8,424 nucleotides of DNA, from contig CAKMZU010000155.1 in the NCBI GenBank assembly GCA_929200485.1, positions 1 to 8,424 on the forward strand, in the 5' to 3' direction. Of this stretch, positions 4,724 through 8,424 are shown piece by piece. Origin of the DNA: an uncultured Gammaproteobacteria bacterium (GTDB lineage Bacteria > Pseudomonadota > Gammaproteobacteria > Pseudomonadales > DT-91). The notes under the pieces were generated by a model. That model worked only from the letters and a program-made list of their open reading frames with translations, did not search any database and was not told the DNA's origin. Within the stretch, counting starts at the first letter, position 1. Every line of letters starts with the position of its first letter. The translations under genes and the position numbers were made by a program.

Positions 4724-7636
4724 ATGCCTGTTGCTAGCCACCCTGCTTTTGAATTGATCCGTACACAAAACATCGACACGCTCAATGTTGAGGTGCAAGA
4801 ATATCGGCACAAAAAAACAGGGGCTTCGCATTTTCATTTTGCCGCTGACAATAATGAAAATGTTTTTTTGGTTGGCCTTCGCACTGTTCCTATGGATCAC
4901 AAAGGCGTCGCGCATATTCTCGAACATACCGCACTTTGTGGCAGCCAAAAATATAATGTTCGCGATCCATTTTTTATGATGATCAGGCGTTCACTCAATA
5001 CCTTTATGAATGCCTTCACCAGTAATGACTGGACGGCTTACCCCTTCGCCAGCCAAAACAAGAAAGATTTTAACAACCTCTTGTCGGTTTATTTAGATGC
5101 CGTCTTTTTCGCCAACCTTGATGAGTTAGATTTTTTACAGGAAGGCCACCGCATTGAATTTGAAAAACCCGATGATGCGAACTCAGATCTGGTTTACAAA
5201 GGCGTTGTGTTTAATGAAATGAAAGGGGCAATGAGTTCCATTAACTCTTCTTTGTGGCAAATGCTCTGCAAATACCTTTTTTCAAGCACAACCTATCACT
5301 ACAATAGCGGAGGCGACCCCCAGTTCATCACAGACCTTTCATATGATGAACTCAAGGCGTTTTATAAAGATCATTATCATCCCAGTAATGCCATGTTTAT
5401 GACCTATGGCGATATTCCTGCAGCAGAGCATCAGGCACAATTTGAAGAAAAGGCGTTGCAGCATTTTGACATCAATGAAGAAGTGATTTCCGTCGGCAAA
5501 GAAAAACGTCATCTGGCCCCACTTCGCATTCAGGAAGCCTATGCGTTTGACAGCCCGGAAGACCCAACCGAAGCTACCAATCTCAACCTGGGCTGGCTGC
5601 TAGGACAAAATACCTCATTAACGGATGTACTCCATGCGCAATTATTAAGCTATGCATTATTGGAAAACAGCGCATCTCCTCTGCAACAATACCTTGAATC
5701 TACATCACTCGGTAAAGCACCATCGGCACTGTGTGGGCTTGAAGATAGCTACCATGAGTTAGTTTTTGTCTGCGGACTATCCGGCAGTAAAACAGAACAT
5801 GCCGATCAATTTATAGCTGAAGTGCTTGGTGTATTAGAAAAAGTCGCTGAAGACGGTTTGCCGCAAGAGCGATTAGAAGCCATTGTGCATCAATTAGAAT
5901 TATCCCAGCGTGAAATAGGCGGCGATGGTTACCCTTATGGGCTTCAAATGATGTTAACCGCCCTACCTTGTGTGACGCATCGTGGTGACCCAATGGAGCT
6001 ATTAAACCTTGACCCTGTACTCGATAAGCTGCGCGAAGACATCAAAGACCCTAATTTCATCAAGGAACTGGTGAGAAAACTGCTTTTAGATAATCCTCAC
6101 CGCGTGGAACTCATTGCCACAGCCGACAAGAACCTCTCTGAAAATGCCGTTGCGGCAGAAAAAGCGCAACTGGCCGACATTAAAGCATCACTTTCAGCTG
6201 AACAGAAAACAGCAATCATTGAAAAGACCCAGGCATTGCAGGAAAGACAACAGCTCGTTGAAGATGCCAGCGTATTACCCAAAGTCACGCTTTCAGATAT
6301 TAAAGACGATATTCTGGTTCTTGAAGGCAGTAAGTTAAGTGACGAACCTAAATTGACCCATTATCAGCAAGGGACAAATGGCCTTGAATACCAGCAAATT
6401 ATCTTGCCCCTGCCCGACCTAAGTGACAATGAAAAGCAACTGATGTCATTATACTGTCAATGTTTAACAGAGCTTGGCTTTACTGATACACCTTATCTTA
6501 ACGTACAAAACCGTCAAAGTGCGGAAGTCGGCAGCATTCATGCGTACACCTCAATTAAATCCGACTCAAACAATGAGCAACAAACTAAAGGCTATCTTGT
6601 TTTATCAGCCAAAGCACTTCATCGAAATGCAGCTGCCATGTCGCAACTCATGAAAGATACCCTGCACAAGATTGTCTTTTCAGAATCTCAGCGTATTAAA
6701 GAATTGGTCAGCCAAATCAAACAACGTAAAGAACAATCTATCACTGGTAATGGCCACATGCTTGCTGCAGCCACAGCTGCAAGTAAAATGAGTGGTCTGG
6801 CCTCACTCAATCATAAACTCAGCGGCATTCCCTACTTAACCTTCTTAAAGCAACTTGACCAAGATTTGGCTGACGATCAGAAGTTAGCTACGCTTTGTGA
6901 AACCTTAGCAAGCATCCATAAAAAAATATTGAATCAACCGCTTGAAATTTTACTGATCAATGACACGCCAGATAATGAACTCAACCCAAGTGAATTAGTG
7001 AACCAGTGGAAAACATCAAGTGAAGACCCGAGCACTTTCAACCTCCCTGAAATGAGAGACAAGGTTGAGCAGGCTTGGATTGCCAACTCTCAAATTAATT
7101 TTTGTGCGCAGGCTTACCCGACCGTTCCTTTATTACACCCTGACTGCCCTGCGCTGACTGTTCTCGGTGGTTTTTTACGCAATGGCTTCCTGCATACGGC
7201 TATTCGTGAAAAAGGTGGGGCTTATGGAGCAGGCGCATCCCAAGACAGTAACTTAGCCTGTTTCAAGTTTTACTCTTATAGAGACCCACGCATTTCAGGC
7301 ACATTAGAAGACTTTTCAGCCTCTATTGAATGGCTCATAAACAGCGATCACAGCAGTGATCAATTAGAAGAAGCCATCTTAGGCGTGATTGGTTCTTTGG
7401 ATAAGCCTGCCTCCCCTGCGGGCGAAGCCAAACATGCATTTTTCAATGAGCTCTTTGGTATGACGCCTGAGAAAAGACGCGCATTCAGACACAGTTTGCT
7501 AGACGTAACCATTGATGATCTGAAGCGCGTTGCAAAGACCTATTTAACTAAGGAAAATGCCAGCATAGGTATTGTTACGAACGAAGGTCAAAAAGAAGAA
7601 GTTGAGGATTTAGGGTTAACGGTTACGGTTGTTTAA
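4724..7636 (+). CDS. M16C insulinase-family zinc metallopeptidase (PreP/Cym1-like)
   Basis: This 970-residue protein matches the one-chain M16C oligopeptidases, which degrade free peptides inside a closed chamber and in mitochondria remove presequences. The inverted zinc motif is HILEH (64-68): H64 and H68 bind zinc and E67 is catalytic. The third ligand is E165 in VVFNEMKG. Family blocks TSNDWTAYPFASQ (99-111) and RTVPMDHKGVAH (53-64) are present. A charged Ala/Glu/Lys/Gln-rich helical stretch at about 475-515 corresponds to the hinge between the two halves. The C-terminal half has REKGGAYGAGA (828-838), with R828 and Y834 as the substrate-carboxylate Arg/Tyr pair, spaced as in plant PreP. 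No signal peptide is seen, so it is probably cytoplasmic. ATG 4724 is preferred over the in-frame TTG 4718, because AGGA (4713-4716) lies seven bases from ATG but one base from TTG. All catalytic residues are present and the length is normal. Confidence 0.95.
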   Translation: MPVASHPAFELIRTQNIDTLNVEVQEYRHKKTGASHFHFAADNNENVFLVGLRTVPMDHKGVAHILEHTALCGSQKYNVRDPFFMMIRRSLNTFMNAFTSNDWTAYPFASQNKKDFNNLLSVYLDAVFFANLDELDFLQEGHRIEFEKPDDANSDLVYKGVVFNEMKGAMSSINSSLWQMLCKYLFSSTTYHYNSGGDPQFITDLSYDELKAFYKDHYHPSNAMFMTYGDIPAAEHQAQFEEKALQHFDINEEVISVGKEKRHLAPLRIQEAYAFDSPEDPTEATNLNLGWLLGQNTSLTDVLHAQLLSYALLENSASPLQQYLESTSLGKAPSALCGLEDSYHELVFVCGLSGSKTEHADQFIAEVLGVLEKVAEDGLPQERLEAIVHQLELSQREIGGDGYPYGLQMMLTALPCVTHRGDPMELLNLDPVLDKLREDIKDPNFIKELVRKLLLDNPHRVELIATADKNLSENAVAAEKAQLADIKASLSAEQKTAIIEKTQALQERQQLVEDASVLPKVTLSDIKDDILVLEGSKLSDEPKLTHYQQGTNGLEYQQIILPLPDLSDNEKQLMSLYCQCLTELGFTDTPYLNVQNRQSAEVGSIHAYTSIKSDSNNEQQTKGYLVLSAKALHRNAAAMSQLMKDTLHKIVFSESQRIKELVSQIKQRKEQSITGNGHMLAAATAASKMSGLASLNHKLSGIPYLTFLKQLDQDLADDQKLATLCETLASIHKKILNQPLEILLINDTPDNELNPSELVNQWKTSSEDPSTFNLPEMRDKVEQAWIANSQINFCAQAYPTVPLLHPDCPALTVLGGFLRNGFLHTAIREKGGAYGAGASQDSNLACFKFYSYRDPRISGTLEDFSASIEWLINSDHSSDQLEEAILGVIGSLDKPASPAGEAKHAFFNELFGMTPEKRRAFRHSLLDVTIDDLKRVAKTYLTKENASIGIVTNEGQKEEVEDLGLTVTVV

Positions 7637-7794
7637 ACCATTCAATTGACCTGAATAATCTGAACGCTTTACCGTCACCTTTCTTAAGCAGCAAAAGGTG
7701 ACGGCTACTCAAATATTAAATGAAAGAAACAACCAGGAGACCGCCCGAAAACAAAAGAGCACAGCACTTATTACACAATCATATTTGTAAAGAG
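7637..7794. other. Intergenic region between the M16C gene and the RNA ligase gene
   Basis: Apart from the 11-bp hairpin there is no gene or further structure visible. AGGAGA at 7735-7740 resembles a ribosome-binding site but no start codon follows it. Confidence 0.55.
7672..7704. terminator. 11-bp hairpin between the convergent M16C and RNA ligase genes
   Basis: CCGTCACCTTT (7672-7682) pairs perfectly with AAAGGTGACGG (7694-7704) around an 11-nt loop, 35 bases after the peptidase stop. It has no U-tract on either strand, so it is not a classical intrinsic terminator. It may still mark the 3' end of the peptidase mRNA or separate the convergent transcripts. Confidence 0.5.
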
Positions 7795-8424
7795 TTATTT
7801 TCTTTTTTCTAGTGTTTTTTTCTGGTGTTTTTTTCTGGTCTTTTTTCCTGTTTTTTTGTCAAGTAAATATTCATTCGATATCGTTTTAAAACTGACTCTT
7901 TCACTCGGTTTTCCTCCATCAAATACCCAAACAAGCCCTTCACGCTCCTGTTTATCATTTATCCTTGATAGACCATTAGCCTCCTGCAATATTTGATCGA
8001 TAGTATCAGGTACATTCCTGTTTTCTGCGATGACAGGGCATATCGGCAGAGCTAAATCTTTACATATCTTAAGCATTTCAGTTTTGGGCAAATACGCATG
8101 TTTTTCTATATCATAAATATTAAATACGTACATTTTATGCCCATGTATTGCATAGCTGTTTTTTTGGATCTTATCTCCGACAATTTCAGCCTGTATTGCT
8201 AAATCTCTTTCCATTTGCCTAAGTTTATTTTCAAGATCATTCTCCACAGCCAGCTTCCAGAATGTATTTTCTGTGCTTTTCTCTAATTCATAATTTTTAG
8301 AACACACCCCAAAATGTTCACCCTTTTTATAAAAGGTAGAGCTTGCTCCATCGAGTTTTTCTGAAACAAAAAAATCTTTTCCTTTATATGATTCATAATC
8401 GGATGATAAATTTTGTATTCGCTC
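7795..8424 (-). CDS. RNA ligase, DRB0094/TIGR02306 type, N-terminal part outside the window
   Basis: The frame is open to the right edge, so 209 C-terminal residues are visible and the true start lies outside; the GTG at 8307-8305 is an internal Val codon. The protein is an ATP-dependent RNA ligase with the covalent nucleotidyltransferase fold. Motif I is EKLDGAS (visible residues 22-28), with K23 the lysine that would take AMP and D25-G26 following. GVCSKN (39-44) fits motif Ia. EIVGDKIQKN (80-89) and YVFNIYDI (99-106) match the E-x-x-G-x-x-I-Q and motif III blocks. Motif IV is EGLVWV (162-167) and motif V is SFKTISNEYLL (178-188). Such ligases seal nicked or broken RNA in repair. After motif V comes a tail of about 20 residues dominated by Lys, encoded by A-rich imperfect repeats. 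The gene looks clearly more AT-rich than the peptidase gene, which suggests acquisition by transfer. The family is firm; partners and RNA target are unknown. Confidence 0.9.
   Translation of the reverse strand, partial: ERIQNLSSDYESYKGKDFFVSEKLDGASSTFYKKGEHFGVCSKNYELEKSTENTFWKLAVENDLENKLRQMERDLAIQAEIVGDKIQKNSYAIHGHKMYVFNIYDIEKHAYLPKTEMLKICKDLALPICPVIAENRNVPDTIDQILQEANGLSRINDKQEREGLVWVFDGGKPSERVSFKTISNEYLLDKKTGKKTRKKHQKKTLEKRK
7803..7857 (-). repeat. Imperfect 12-13-bp A-rich tandem repeat in the RNA ligase 3' end
   Basis: On the plus strand, TTTTTTTCTGGTG (7815-7827) is followed directly by TTTTTTTCTGGTC (7828-7840). A 12-bp variant, TTTTTTCTAGTG (7803-7814), precedes them, and degenerate copies with T6-T7 runs extend to 7857. 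On the coding strand it gives runs of AAA codons (KKTGKKTRKKHQKK). The 13-bp period is not a multiple of three, so gain or loss of a unit, or slippage in an A7 run, would change the reading frame of the protein tail. Confidence 0.75.

Noticed and set aside
4697..4948. Minus-strand ORF of 83 codons opposite the M16C start
   Set aside because: The plus strand there encodes conserved M16C blocks including the zinc motif; the antisense reading is a shadow.
6114..6338. Plus-strand ORF of 74 codons in another frame of the M16C gene
   Set aside because: It is contained in the hinge region of a single continuous peptidase frame and has no independent start signal.
8305..8307. GTG at 8307-8305 as the start of the RNA ligase
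   Set aside because: The frame continues upstream to the window edge and contains the catalytic motif EKLDGAS, so this codon is internal.

Overview
The window looks like a chromosomal segment of a gammaproteobacterium, probably marine and of the Oceanospirillales/Alteromonadales type. This rests on the tRNA-Glu sequence, which is nearly identical to the E. coli one, on a moderately AT-rich base composition, on a candidate Zur operator of the gammaproteobacterial type, and on the mixture of a LolA-like/outer-membrane-barrel pair, a ZIP transporter and a long M16C peptidase. The taxonomic placement is an inference; the genus cannot be read from this sequence.

Layout. At the left edge lies a tRNA-Glu(UUC) gene on the minus strand, cut just before its 3' end, with a strong promoter carrying an AT-rich upstream stretch and a GC-rich discriminator (69-215). 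Divergent from it, on the plus strand, is a ZIP-family metal transporter (361-1110), preceded by a good match to a Zur operator (307-325). Next come two tightly spaced plus-strand genes (1317-2138 and 2142-3521): an exported LolA-like outer-membrane lipoprotein-sorting-type protein and an outer-membrane beta-barrel. In relatives such proteins often accompany an MMPL/RND transporter, but none is visible here. A cluster of three hairpins (3537-3641) separates this pair from a minus-strand phosphatase of the PTPMT1/dual-specificity type (3707-4219). Its N-terminus looks incomplete, and the missing part may lie in another frame just upstream.

A roughly 500-bp intergenic region follows (4220-4723). 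It holds two plausible sigma-70 promoters and a 9-bp inverted repeat upstream of a 970-residue M16C/PreP-like zinc peptidase (4724-7636), whose start is better placed at an ATG with a ribosome-binding site than at the upstream TTG. A strong 11-bp hairpin (7672-7704) separates it from a convergent minus-strand gene that runs off the right edge. That gene is clearly an RNA ligase of the DRB0094/TIGR02306 type, with nucleotidyltransferase motifs I, IV and V visible. It ends in an odd lysine-rich tail encoded by A-rich imperfect 12-13-bp repeats, and its DNA is visibly more AT-rich than the neighbouring genes.

The genes do not form one pathway. The items most worth following are the phosphatase 5' end, the RNA ligase with its repetitive tail and unseen partners to the right, the Zur-box/ZIP pairing, and the LolA-like/barrel pair without a transporter.
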